Source of the DNA: Pseudomonas fortuita | GTDB taxonomy: Bacteria > Pseudomonadota > Gammaproteobacteria > Pseudomonadales > Pseudomonadaceae | Direction: 5' to 3' | Assembly: GCF_026898135.2 (NCBI RefSeq) | Contig: NZ_CP114035.2 | Span: forward strand, 5,249,501 to 5,313,500 | DNA: 64,000 nucleotides | In this document: one piece after another, positions 1-8,800 of the stretch | Layout of the letters: the number at the start of each line of letters is the position of its first letter | Numbering within the stretch: position 1 is the first letter of the stretch | The notes under the pieces: generated by a model | Told to the model about the DNA's origin: nothing | What the model saw: the letters and a program-made list of their open reading frames with translations, nothing else | Databases searched by the model: none | Made by a program: the position numbers and the translations under genes

Positions 1-371
1 CTGGCGTCGTCACGGTTTTCCTTGGAGATCACCAGGTTGTCCATGTCGGCACGGCGCTTGGCGTTGACCTTGCGCATTTCCCAGGTGGCCTTGCGTGACG
101 CCACCATGGCCTTGGCCTGGTCGACCGCCAACTGGTAGTGCTCGGGGTCGATCTGGATCAGCAGGTCGCCCTTCTTCACCCGCTGGTTGTCCTTGACCGG
201 TACGTCCACCACGTAGCCTGGCACATCGGCAGCGACGTTGATGATGTCGGCGCGTACGCGGCCGTCGCGGGTCCACGGCGTGGTCATGTAGTGCAGCCAC
301 AACTGGCGACCGATGGCCACGGCAGCGACCAGCACCAGCAGGGTGGCGATCAGGCTGAAGAACTTTTTCAT
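1..371 (-). CDS. HlyD-family membrane-fusion protein, partial (C-terminus beyond left edge)
   Basis: This is the periplasmic adaptor of a drug/aromatic-acid efflux pump, linking the FUSC inner-membrane protein to the outer-membrane channel. Only the first ~123 residues lie in the window: an N-terminal membrane anchor (residues ~5-22), then a lipoyl/biotinyl-like hybrid motif (PGYVVDVPVKDNQRVKKGDLL) typical of HlyD/EmrA/AaeA adaptors, then the start of the helical hairpin. The ATG at 371 follows the DUF1656 gene by 10 bp, so it is the third gene of the FUSC operon. AaeA (p-hydroxybenzoate efflux) is the closest family known to have this gene order; the substrate cannot be read from sequence. 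Confidence 0.88.
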   Translation of the reverse strand, partial: MKKFFSLIATLLVLVAAVAIGRQLWLHYMTTPWTRDGRVRADIINVAADVPGYVVDVPVKDNQRVKKGDLLIQIDPEHYQLAVDQAKAMVASRKATWEMRKVNAKRRADMDNLVISKENRDDA

Positions 372-381
372 CGAAGGATTC

Positions 382-582
382 TCACCAGTAGACAGTAAGC
401 GCCATGGCGCCGAACAGGCAGACGAACAGGCTCAGGCGCAACAGCGCCGGGTGCCAGAAGAAGCGGTAGCCATCATGGCTGGCAATGAACCGGTCCAGGC
501 CCCAGGCCAGGCCCAGGGCGAACAGGAACATCAAGGTCATGGTGGGCATGTAAACGCCATGAAAGGCGATCTCACGGGGCAT
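382..582 (-). CDS. DUF1656 (AaeX-like) small membrane protein
   Basis: A 66-residue protein with two hydrophobic helices (about residues 14-32 and 46-64) and the MPREIAFHGVYMP start typical of DUF1656. These proteins lie between FUSC and HlyD genes in aromatic-acid efflux operons; their role is unknown. Its ATG overlaps the 3' end of the FUSC gene by 11 bp (572-582), which suggests translational coupling. Confidence 0.88.
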   Translation of the reverse strand: MPREIAFHGVYMPTMTLMFLFALGLAWGLDRFIASHDGYRFFWHPALLRLSLFVCLFGAMALTVYW

Positions 583-2749
583 GGTGCAATCCTTTCGCCG
601 GTGCCAGTGGCGACTGTGGGTCGAGCAAGGAGGAACGGATGAAGTGCAGGTAGCTCTGCGCGCGGCGCAGTACCGAGGTGTCGAAATGACGGGCGAACGG
701 TTCGTCGGTGGCCTGCACCCTGGCAATGGCATGGTCCACGGCGACCAGGGCGCGTTCGTGGTTGCTGGCATTTGGCTGCAAGAACAAACGTGTCAGGGCA
801 CGGCCCATGACGCGGATGGCCTGGCGCCACGGCTGCGACTCGGCGTAGGCCGGGTGCACCGGTGCGCGAGCTTGTTCCTTGCGCAGCTCGATCACGGCGT
901 GGCCGATTTCCAGCACGGTGAACATCCAGCCCATCAGTTGGCTCTGCACCTGCGGCTTGCCAGCCGCCAGGCCATAGGCCTGGTGCAGCAGGTCGCGGGT
1001 ACGGCTTTCGAAGGCCGTACCGATACCGCGCAGGCGGCCACTGATGGCGAACAGCACCTGCTCGCGCAGCTCCTGCTCCAGGCGGTTCCACAACCAGCGG
1101 CTGTTGGGCGGCAGGATGATCGCCCCGGCGGCGGCACAAACGAACATGCCGATGACCATGCCGATGTAGTCGTTGATGAAGGTGTACGGGTCATACACCG
1201 TCAGGTTGTTCGGCACCGAGCCAATCGCGAAGAACACCAGCAGGCCGATGCCGTAACCGGCATAGGCAGGGCGCGACGAAAGGAACGCGCCCAGCACGAA
1301 CACCGGCGCCAGCACCATGCACAGCAGCGGGAAACCGTCGATCCAGGGGAACACGAAGAAGGTTTCGAAGAAGCCGACAAAGGCGCCGATGGCTGTGCCG
1401 CAGGCCATCTGGAACGACATGCGCTTGGGGTTGGGTGACGCCGCCGAAAGGCCCACGGTAACCGTGGCGATGAGGGTCATCATGGCGCCGCTGGGCCAGT
1501 CGCTGAGCAGCCAGTAGCTGCCCAGCAGCAACAGCACCGCCGAGGCGCGTACACCGGCGGCCAGCGACACCAGCCAGCTGGTCTGCGCCACGTAGGGCTC
1601 GTCCCACTGTTCGCGCTCATGCCTGTGCGCGGCCAGCGAGGCGTGGGTTTGGGCGTAGCTGAACATCTCGTCGACGAAGCGGTACAGCAGTTCGAAGGCG
1701 GTGTGGAAATCGAGGAGGTCGGATTCGCTGGGGTCGGTCGCCAGGTACTCGGCGCGCAGGCCCCGCACCTGCGCTTGCAGCCCCTCTTTGTAGGCAGCCA
1801 GTTCCAGGGTCAGGCGCAGTGCATCGGCGTCGGTCAACGCCCGGCCCACGTAAGGCTGCAGCAGCTCCACCAAGGTGTTCAGGCCTGGCTCGATGGCGCT
1901 GACGATCTGCAGCGGGCCACGGGCGCGCAGGCGCTCCAGCAAACGGTGCAGGGCGTTGAAGCGCGTGGTAATGGCCATGAACTCGCTGTTCATCCGTACC
2001 AGCCGGCCACTGCGACGGCGCATGTGCGGGTCTTCGAAGGCGGTGACGTTGCGCAGGCTCTCAAGGCCCACGGCCTCGGCAACGAAGCGCACGTTGCTGC
2101 TCTCGAAACGGTCCTTCTGGCTATCGCCACGCAGCGCCTCGACCACTACCCCGGCAAAAACGCCAAAGCGCTGGTACAAGGCGTTGCGCATGGCGGCACT
2201 GGCCGACTGCGGCAGGATGGCGGCGCTGACGAAGGTCGACACCAGAATGCCCAGGGCAATCTCCAGCACCCGCCATACCGCCGCCATGAAGGCCTGGTCG
2301 GGGTGCTGAAGCACCGGCAGGCCGATCATCGCGGCCGTGTAGCCGGCCAGCACAAAGCCATAGGCACGGAAGGTGCGATAGCGCATGGCGCCTGCCGAAC
2401 ACAGCCCCACCCACAAGGCCAGGCTGGGCAGGAACAGCTCGGTGTTCTGCGGGAAAATGGCAATCAGCGCCACCATCATCGCCGAGCCGGCCAGGGTGCC
2501 GAGCACCCGGTAGAAGCTCTTGGCGAACACATGCCCGCTTTGCGGCTGCATGACGATGAACACGGTGATCATGGCTGTGCGCGGTTGCGGCAGCTCCAGG
2601 CGCATGGCCAGCCACAGGGTGATGAACGCGGCGGCCAGCACCTTGAAGATGTACACCCAGGTCACGCCGTCGGTGCGGGCCCAGGCAAAGAAGCCCCGGC
2701 GCCACTCCAGGCTTTGCAGCCAGCGCACGGGCAAACTGGAAGTGCTCAT
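572..2749 (-). CDS. FUSC-family inner-membrane efflux protein (AaeB-like)
   Basis: A 725-residue membrane protein with two similar halves. Each has a hydrophobic bundle (roughly residues 33-185 and 390-545) followed by a soluble helical region, the layout of AaeB/FUSC aromatic-acid exporters. It would be the transport subunit working with the HlyD adaptor and the outer-membrane lipoprotein encoded on either side. The start ATG at 2749 overlaps the stop of the upstream lipoprotein gene by 4 bp (2746-2749). Full length for the family. Confidence 0.9.
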   Translation of the reverse strand: MSTSSLPVRWLQSLEWRRGFFAWARTDGVTWVYIFKVLAAAFITLWLAMRLELPQPRTAMITVFIVMQPQSGHVFAKSFYRVLGTLAGSAMMVALIAIFPQNTELFLPSLALWVGLCSAGAMRYRTFRAYGFVLAGYTAAMIGLPVLQHPDQAFMAAVWRVLEIALGILVSTFVSAAILPQSASAAMRNALYQRFGVFAGVVVEALRGDSQKDRFESSNVRFVAEAVGLESLRNVTAFEDPHMRRRSGRLVRMNSEFMAITTRFNALHRLLERLRARGPLQIVSAIEPGLNTLVELLQPYVGRALTDADALRLTLELAAYKEGLQAQVRGLRAEYLATDPSESDLLDFHTAFELLYRFVDEMFSYAQTHASLAAHRHEREQWDEPYVAQTSWLVSLAAGVRASAVLLLLGSYWLLSDWPSGAMMTLIATVTVGLSAASPNPKRMSFQMACGTAIGAFVGFFETFFVFPWIDGFPLLCMVLAPVFVLGAFLSSRPAYAGYGIGLLVFFAIGSVPNNLTVYDPYTFINDYIGMVIGMFVCAAAGAIILPPNSRWLWNRLEQELREQVLFAISGRLRGIGTAFESRTRDLLHQAYGLAAGKPQVQSQLMGWMFTVLEIGHAVIELRKEQARAPVHPAYAESQPWRQAIRVMGRALTRLFLQPNASNHERALVAVDHAIARVQATDEPFARHFDTSVLRRAQSYLHFIRSSLLDPQSPLAPAKGLHHAP

Positions 2750-4275
2750 TCGGCGTTATCCGGCTTCTTGTCGAAAATGGCCAGGGTGGCCGGGGTTTTC
2801 GGCGCGGCCTGGCGTTCCTCTGTCGGCGCATCCTGACCGGCCTGCAGGCCACCACCCAGGGCGGTCACCAGCTCGGCATGGGCAATCAGGCGGGCGGCCT
2901 GCACCTGCTGCTGCACCTGCTGCTGGCGGAACAGCAAGGTCTGCGCGTTGAGTACGTTCAGGTAGTCGGTGAGGCCGCGCTGGAAGGCAACCATGGCGAT
3001 GTCGTAGGTTTTCTGCGCGGCGGCGACGGACTCGGCAGCGAAATGCGACTGTTCTTTCATCGACTCGCGGCGGATCAACTGGTCGGAGATGTTCTTCAGT
3101 GCCCCCACCACGGTCTGGTTGTAACGGGCCACAGCCACGTCATACCCCGCCGACGCCACACCCAGTTCCGAGCGCAGGCGGCCGCCGTCGAAGATTGGCA
3201 AGCTGATGGCCGGCCCGACGTTGTAGTTGAACTTGCGCCCGGTCAGGAATTCCAGCGGGCCACCGCCGGTAGCCATGAAGCCCAGGCTGCCGACCAGGTC
3301 GACGTTGGGGAAAAAGCCGGCGTGGGCGACGTCGATACCTCGCGCCTGGGCAGCCACCTGCCAGCGGCTGGCAACCACATCGGGACGCTGGCCGACCAGT
3401 TCGGCGGGCAGGTTCGATGGCAGTTTCAGCGGCGCGGCCAAGGCCAGGGCCGGGCGCTGCAATTGCGCGCCCTCCCCCGGGCCCTTGCCGGCCAGTGCGG
3501 CCAGCTGGTTGCGGGTCAGGGCAATGTCTTCGTTCAGGCTGTCGAGCTGACGGTGGGTTTCCGGCAGCGGCGCTTCGGCCTGGCTGACTTCGAAATGGGT
3601 ACCGATGCCGGCATCCAGGCGGCGCTTGGCCAGGGCCAGGATCTGCTCCTGCTGCTCCAGTTCGGCCTTGACGATATCGCGCTGGGCAAAATGCAGGCTC
3701 AGCTGGATATAGGCACGCACCACGTTGTTCTGCAGCTCCAGCTGCGCCTGGCGGGCTTCGGCCACGCTCATGTGCGCCTGGTCCACAGCCTGCTCGCTGG
3801 CATTGCGATCACGGCCCCAGAGGTCGAGGGCATAGCTGAAGCCGATGGCGGCGTTGTTGTCCCAGGTGTTGGCGCCCGACAGCGCGCCCGGGCCGTAGAA
3901 CTGGTCCTCAGGCCAGTTGTGGCGCTTGAGGGTGGCCTGGCCATTGGCCTGGAGCTTTTCGGCCGACTCGACCACGCCGGCCATGGCCTTGGCCTCGCGC
4001 ACACGCGCCGCGGCCATGGCCAGGCTAGGGCTACCGGCTACCGCCAGGGTAATCCAGCGATCCAGCTGCGGGTCGCCATAGGCGTGCCACCACTGCTGGT
4101 CGGGCCAATGGGCGTCGGTCGCGGCTTCGCGTATGGCCGCGTCGGTGGTCAAGGTATTGGCTTGCAGCGTCTTGCTTTGCGGGGCGATGCCCCAGGTTCC
4201 GATACAGCCACTCAAGGTGAGGGCAAGGGCACAGGCACTGAACGCATTGAGCGTTCTGATGATGCGACGCGGCAC
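2746..4275 (-). CDS. NodT-family outer-membrane efflux lipoprotein
   Basis: TolC-like outer-membrane channel of the efflux system, first gene of the minus-strand operon. I place the start at GTG 4275, giving 509 residues, because this puts a standard lipoprotein signal (TLNAFSACALALTLSGC) at the N-terminus. An in-frame ATG at 4374 would add 33 mostly basic and proline-rich residues with no clear role. Two outer-membrane efflux repeats follow, with the family motif AELVGQRPDVVASRW in the second half. Divergent from the LysR gene at 4468, so the shared ~190 bp gap is the likely control region. Confidence 0.87.
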   Translation of the reverse strand: MPRRIIRTLNAFSACALALTLSGCIGTWGIAPQSKTLQANTLTTDAAIREAATDAHWPDQQWWHAYGDPQLDRWITLAVAGSPSLAMAAARVREAKAMAGVVESAEKLQANGQATLKRHNWPEDQFYGPGALSGANTWDNNAAIGFSYALDLWGRDRNASEQAVDQAHMSVAEARQAQLELQNNVVRAYIQLSLHFAQRDIVKAELEQQEQILALAKRRLDAGIGTHFEVSQAEAPLPETHRQLDSLNEDIALTRNQLAALAGKGPGEGAQLQRPALALAAPLKLPSNLPAELVGQRPDVVASRWQVAAQARGIDVAHAGFFPNVDLVGSLGFMATGGGPLEFLTGRKFNYNVGPAISLPIFDGGRLRSELGVASAGYDVAVARYNQTVVGALKNISDQLIRRESMKEQSHFAAESVAAAQKTYDIAMVAFQRGLTDYLNVLNAQTLLFRQQQVQQQVQAARLIAHAELVTALGGGLQAGQDAPTEERQAAPKTPATLAIFDKKPDNAE

Positions 4276-4467
4276 AGCTGCGATTTCCCGAGGAAGAGGT
4301 GAAGGGGACCGGGCAATTCTAGGGGGCGGCAGCACTGGCGATAAGCGCAGATTCCTGCGAATCTTTGTTACCAAAACAGCGATAATCCGCCTTTGGTCGA
4401 AGGCAACTTTTCATCTTTTTTGCGTTACTTCGTGACACAATTTTGTCCTCTACATCGAGAGTGACCC

Positions 4468-5415
4468 ATGGACACCCTGCAAAACATGCGTGCTTTCAGT
4501 TGCGTAGCCCAGCTTGGCAGCTTTACCGCTGCTGCCGCGCAACTGGACACGACCACCGCGAACGTGTCGCGGGCGGTCTCCAACCTGGAAGCCCATCTGC
4601 AAACAAGGCTGCTCAACCGTACCACCCGCCGCATTGCGCTGACCGAGGCCGGCAAGCGCTACCTGATGCGTTGCGAACAGATTCTTACCTATGTGGAAGA
4701 AGCCGAAGCCGAAGCCAGCGATGCCCATGCCCGCCCGGCCGGGCAGCTGAAGGTGCACTCGATGACCGGGGTCGGCCAGCATTTCGTGGTCGATGCAATC
4801 GCCCGCTACCGTGAATCGCACCCGGACGTCACATTCGACCTGACCATGGCCAACCGCGTGCCCGACCTGCTTGACGAGGGCTATGACGTGTCCATCGTGC
4901 TGGCCACCGAACTGCCCGACTCGGGGTTCGTGTCGCAGCGCCTGGGCATCACCTACAGCATCGTCTGCGCCTCGCCCGACTACATCGCCCGCCACGGCGT
5001 GGCGCACAAGCCCGCCGACCTGCTCAAGCATGCCTGCCTGCGCATGGTCAGCCCGGTGATCCCGCTGGAAAAATGGCTGTTCGACGGCCCGGAAGGCCAG
5101 GAGATGGTCAACATCACCAGCTCGCCGTTCATGGTCAATACCGCCGACGCCATGAAAACTGCCATCCGCAGCGGCATGGGTGTAGGCGTGCTGCCGATCT
5201 ATTCGGCCATTGATGGCCTGCGGGATGGCAGCCTGGTGCGGGTGCTACCCGAATACCGCCTGCAGGAACTGAACCTGTACGCCATCTACCCGTCGCGGCA
5301 GTACCTGGATGCCAAGATCAAGACGTGGGTCGAGTACCTGCGCAACTCGCTGCCGGAGATTCTCGCCGCCCATGAGGCGGACCTGAAAACCCATCAGGTG
5401 CTGATCGCCAATTAA
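4468..5415 (+). CDS. LysR-family regulator, divergent from the efflux operon
   Basis: 315 residues. The winged helix-turn-helix is at residues ~1-60 (MRAFSCVAQLGSFTAAAAQL), followed by a LysR substrate-binding domain. The subtype resembles the CrgA/AaeR-like group, with the conserved RLLNRTTRRIALTEAG segment. Its position back-to-back with the lipoprotein/FUSC/HlyD operon suggests it senses the exported aromatic acid and controls that operon; this is inferred from gene order only. Confidence 0.9.
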   Translation: MDTLQNMRAFSCVAQLGSFTAAAAQLDTTTANVSRAVSNLEAHLQTRLLNRTTRRIALTEAGKRYLMRCEQILTYVEEAEAEASDAHARPAGQLKVHSMTGVGQHFVVDAIARYRESHPDVTFDLTMANRVPDLLDEGYDVSIVLATELPDSGFVSQRLGITYSIVCASPDYIARHGVAHKPADLLKHACLRMVSPVIPLEKWLFDGPEGQEMVNITSSPFMVNTADAMKTAIRSGMGVGVLPIYSAIDGLRDGSLVRVLPEYRLQELNLYAIYPSRQYLDAKIKTWVEYLRNSLPEILAAHEADLKTHQVLIAN

Positions 5416-5464
5416 AAAGCTGCTGCATGGCGGGGGTGGACAATGGTAGGTTGCTAACCATTGT

Positions 5465-5496
5465 CGGCCCATTCGCGGGCACGCCCGCTCCCACAG
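5465..5496. repeat. REP element, single
   Basis: One copy of the P. putida-type REP palindrome (TTCGCGGGCACGCCCGCTCC core followed by CACAG) between the LysR gene and the reductase gene. Confidence 0.8.
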
Positions 5497-5609
5497 GTAC
5501 AGCGCTGCCCACGATGCCTGTGCAAAACCTGTGAGAGCGGCGGTGCGGCGATCCGATTTACCCGCGAAGAATCCACCCTCGTCCCACCGCCTTGCAGAGA
5601 AGTTGCCCG

Positions 5610-6584
5610 ATGAAAAAGACCGTCCTGGCCTTCAGCCGTATCACCCCGGCCATGGCCGAGCGCCTGCAGCAAGACTTCAACGTGATTTTGCCCAACCCCA
5701 AGCTCGGCGACATCAACGCCCAGTTCAACGAAGCCCTGCCTGAGGCCCACGGCCTGATCGGCGTTGGCCGCAAGCTGGGCCGTGCGCAGCTTGAAGGCGC
5801 GGCCAGGCTGGAGGTAGTGTCCAGCGTGTCGGTCGGCTACGACAACTATGACCTGGACTACTTCAACGAACGCGGCATCGCCCTGACCAACACCCCCGAC
5901 GTACTCACCGAAAGCACCGCCGACCTGGGCTTCTCGCTGGTCATGGGCTGCGCCCGCCGCACGGCCGAACTGGATGCCTGGACCAAGGCCGGCAACTGGC
6001 AGGCCACCGTGGGGCCGACGCTCTTCGGCAGCGATGTGCATGGCAAGACACTGGGTATCGTCGGCATGGGCAACATCGGTGCCGCCATTGCCCGTCGTGG
6101 CCGGTTCGGCTTCAACATGCCGGTCATCTACGCGGGCAACAGCCGCAAGACCGCGCTTGAGCAAGAGCTGGGCGCACAGTTCCGCAGCCTGGAGCAGTTG
6201 CTGGCCGAAGCGGACTTCGTCGTTATCGTGGTGCCATTGTCCGACGCCACCCGCAAGCTGATCAGCGCCCGGGAACTGAAGCTGATGAAGCCAAGTGCCT
6301 TCCTGATCAACATCGCCCGCGGGCCGGTAGTGGATGAAGCAGCGCTGATCGAAGCGTTGCAGAACGGCACCATTCGTGGGGCTGGCCTGGATGTGTACGA
6401 GAAGGAGCCACTGAGCGATTCGCCGCTGTTCAAACTGCCCAATGCGCTGACGTTGCCGCACATTGGTTCGGCCACTGCCGAAACCCGTGAGGCCATGGCC
6501 AACCGCGCGATGGACAACCTGCGCGCGGCGCTGCTGGGTGAACGGCCGCGGGACCTGGTGAACCCGCAGGTGTGGAAGGGCTGA
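5610..6584 (+). CDS. 2-ketoaldonate / glyoxylate-hydroxypyruvate reductase (D-2-hydroxyacid dehydrogenase family)
   Basis: 324 residues of the GhrB/TkrA type, which reduces 2-ketogluconate, glyoxylate or hydroxypyruvate with NAD(P)H. Visible features are the Rossmann motif GIVGMGNIGAAIARRG, the arginine in NIARGPVVDE, and the catalytic histidine in LPHIGSATAETR. I chose ATG 5610, with a GAGAAG ribosome site in front; a TTG 18 bp upstream is less likely. It sits alone between REP elements; the exact substrate is uncertain. Confidence 0.9.
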   Translation: MKKTVLAFSRITPAMAERLQQDFNVILPNPKLGDINAQFNEALPEAHGLIGVGRKLGRAQLEGAARLEVVSSVSVGYDNYDLDYFNERGIALTNTPDVLTESTADLGFSLVMGCARRTAELDAWTKAGNWQATVGPTLFGSDVHGKTLGIVGMGNIGAAIARRGRFGFNMPVIYAGNSRKTALEQELGAQFRSLEQLLAEADFVVIVVPLSDATRKLISARELKLMKPSAFLINIARGPVVDEAALIEALQNGTIRGAGLDVYEKEPLSDSPLFKLPNALTLPHIGSATAETREAMANRAMDNLRAALLGERPRDLVNPQVWKG

Positions 6585-6594
6585 CAGCCTTACT

Positions 6595-6648
6595 TTGCCT
6601 GTACCGGCCTCTTCGCGGGCTTGCCCGCGAAGAGGCCGGTACAGGCAA
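6595..6648. repeat. Perfect 54-bp REP palindrome between convergent genes
   Basis: Positions 6595-6620 are the exact reverse complement of 6623-6648, leaving a 2-base centre. It starts 10 bp after the reductase stop and ends 8 bp before the EamA stop. It has no T-tract, but such hairpins can act as mRNA 3'-end stabilisers or transcription attenuators for both genes. Confidence 0.92.
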
Positions 6649-6656
6649 CAGATTAT

Positions 6657-7559
6657 CTATTTAGCCACCAAAATACCCTCAGCCACCTTCGCCTTGGGCT
6701 TGCGAAACACCAGCACATTCCCCGCCATTACCGCCACCAGCCCGCACAAGGCCGGCGCCGTCCACTGATACCCCTCGGCCACCGCCGACACATTCAACGC
6801 CACCAACGGGAACAGCACGGTGCAGTAGGCTGCCCGCTCCGGCCCCATGCGCCCGACCAGGGTCAGGTAGGCAGTGAAGCCGATTACCGAACCCGGAATC
6901 ACCAGGTACATCAGCGAACCGATGTAGCGGGTGTTCCACTCCATGGTGAAAGGAATGCCGCTGAACAGGCAATAAACCATCAACATGGCGGCGCCGTAGA
7001 CCATGCCCCAGGCATTGGTGGTCATGGGCTTGAGCCCGGCCTTCTGCTGCATGCTCGACAGCATGTTCCCCGCCGAGAAGCACAGCGTGCCGAGCAAGGC
7101 CAGGCCCAGGCCGTACAGGGTTTCACGGCTGGCCGCATGGTGCGACAGCTCCGGCCAGAACAGCAGCCCCAGGCCGAGCAGGCCCAGGGCACCGCCGCCC
7201 AGCACATTGGCGGCGATCTTCTGGCCGAAGAACACCCGCGCGTTCAGCGCGTTCCACAAGGTCGCCGTGGAAAACACCACGGCGATCAGGCCACTGGCAA
7301 TCCACTGGCTGGCGGTGAGGAAGCACATGAAATTGACGCAGAACAGGCACAGGCCCTGGGCCAGGCAGATCTGGTGGCCGCGCCTGTTCATGGGTTGCAG
7401 GCGACGGGTGAGCAGCAGGATGGCGAACAGGATGAGGCCCGCAAGGGCGAAGCGATAGACGATCGAGACCGGGATGGCGACCACGCCCAGCTGGAGCTTC
7501 AGGGCGATCCAGGTGGTGCCCCAGATCAGGACGGTGAGCAGGTAGAGTGACAGGTTCAT
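6657..7559 (-). CDS. EamA/DMT-family transporter
   Basis: 300 residues with ten predicted membrane helices in two EamA repeats. The N-terminus MNLSLYLLTVLIWGTTW is the classic start of drug/metabolite exporters of the RhaT/YdcZ-related DMT superfamily. Substrate unknown. It is divergent from the AraC regulator at 7812, across a gap that holds a REP pair; a regulatory link to that regulator is possible but not shown. Confidence 0.9.
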   Translation of the reverse strand: MNLSLYLLTVLIWGTTWIALKLQLGVVAIPVSIVYRFALAGLILFAILLLTRRLQPMNRRGHQICLAQGLCLFCVNFMCFLTASQWIASGLIAVVFSTATLWNALNARVFFGQKIAANVLGGGALGLLGLGLLFWPELSHHAASRETLYGLGLALLGTLCFSAGNMLSSMQQKAGLKPMTTNAWGMVYGAAMLMVYCLFSGIPFTMEWNTRYIGSLMYLVIPGSVIGFTAYLTLVGRMGPERAAYCTVLFPLVALNVSAVAEGYQWTAPALCGLVAVMAGNVLVFRKPKAKVAEGILVAK

Positions 7560-7599
7560 GGCGGCGGTTCCTTGGGCCTCTCAAAATCGGTGCCCGGCG

Positions 7600-7675
7600 C
7601 ATCGCGGGGCAAGCCCGCTCCCACAAATACCGTGCAGCCTTCGCATGCTGTGGGAGCGGGCTTGTCCCGCGAATC
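7600..7675. repeat. REP pair, inverted
   Basis: Two REP cores in head-to-head orientation (7601-7625 and 7649-7673) around a short spacer, in the gap between the EamA and AraC genes. The arms are nearly exact reverse complements. Confidence 0.85.
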
Positions 7676-7811
7676 GAGGGCGCAGCCCTCGCCGAGGCCC
7701 TCAGTGTTCGTCCTCCTGGCATTAACCGCTTGCACAAACTTGCGCTTTTCCCTCTCAGCTAGCTGTCACTGCGGCGCAAGCGCAGTACGATGGCCGTCAG
7801 AGGAACCACCC

Positions 7812-8687
7812 ATGACGCCACTCACCCAGCTGCAAGTGTTCAACGCCATGCACGCCTCGCCCCACGCCCGGCTGGAACTCAGCGCACACCTGGGCGATGG
7901 GCTGGCGGGGGCGTTGTGGAGCAACCGCGACGATGCCCGCGACTACCAGGCGCCGACCCATCACACCCTGTCGTGCTACATCGCCGACGGCACCGGCACC
8001 TTCCGCCGCCAGCGCCCGGCCGACAAAGGTGCGCCCGGCAAGCTGTGCGTGATGCCGGCCGGGCAGGAATCGAACTGGGTGGTCAATGGTGCAATCCGCC
8101 TGGCCCACCTGTATGTCAGCGAGGCACAGTTCGCCCTGGGCTGCGTGCGCCTGCTCGATCGGGAACCGCGAGAGCTGCAATTGCAGGAAGCGACTTTTCT
8201 GGACGACCCGCAACAGGCCGCACGTTTTCGCCACCTGATTCAGCTGGACTGGGACGAGCCCGGCGAGCGCCTGCTGGCCAGCAGCCTGGCACACGAGATC
8301 GTCGACCATGCGCTGCTCAGCCAGGTGGGGCTGCGCCAGGGCCTGCGCCTGAAAGGCGGGCTGGCGCCGAACCTGCGCCGGCAGTTGGTCGACTACATCG
8401 AGGCGCACCTGGACCAGCCGGTTACCCTGGGTGAACTGGCCTTGCGCTGCAACTTGTCCGAATACCACTTTGCGCGCATGTTCCGTACCAGTTTCGGGCT
8501 ACCGCCGCACCAATACCTGCTGGCCCGGCGACTGCACCGGGCCTGCCAGCTGCTGCAACTGGGGGTGATGCCGCTGGGGGAGATTGCCCTTTTGTGCGGG
8601 TTTGCCAGTGCCAGCCATTTCAGTAACCGGTTCCGGCAGGCGCTTGGTGCAACGCCTGGGGAATATCGCTCGGCATTCAAGGCGTGA
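7812..8687 (+). CDS. AraC-family transcriptional regulator
   Basis: 291 residues. There is an N-terminal sensing region (to ~185) and a C-terminal AraC domain (~190-290) with both helix-turn-helix units (TLGELALRCNLSEYHFARMF and GEIALLCGFASASHFSNRF). ATG 7812 follows an AGAGGAACC ribosome site, so the longer open frame beginning at 7572 across the REP pair is not used. Target unknown; the divergent EamA exporter is one candidate. Confidence 0.9.
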   Translation: MTPLTQLQVFNAMHASPHARLELSAHLGDGLAGALWSNRDDARDYQAPTHHTLSCYIADGTGTFRRQRPADKGAPGKLCVMPAGQESNWVVNGAIRLAHLYVSEAQFALGCVRLLDREPRELQLQEATFLDDPQQAARFRHLIQLDWDEPGERLLASSLAHEIVDHALLSQVGLRQGLRLKGGLAPNLRRQLVDYIEAHLDQPVTLGELALRCNLSEYHFARMFRTSFGLPPHQYLLARRLHRACQLLQLGVMPLGEIALLCGFASASHFSNRFRQALGATPGEYRSAFKA

Positions 8688-8691
8688 AATG

Positions 8692-8793
8692 GGGCCGCTT
8701 TGCGGCCCTTTCGCGGCACAAGGCCACTCCCACAGGGATCATCGTTCCCTTGCAGGAGCGGCCTTGTGCCGCGACAGGGCTGCAAAGCAGCCG
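8692..8793. repeat. REP pair, inverted
   Basis: Two inverted REP copies of the CGGCACAAGGCC variant between the 3' ends of the AraC gene and the TonB receptor gene. The arms are separated by ~20 bp, and additional GC-rich stems lie outside (GGCCGCTTTGCGGCC, GGGCTGCAAAGCAGCC). Confidence 0.85.
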
Positions 8794-8800
8794 CAAATAC

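Noticed and set aside
7600..7675. REP hairpins as Rho-independent terminators
   Set aside because: The stems are strong but lack a following T-tract, so they are recorded as repeats.
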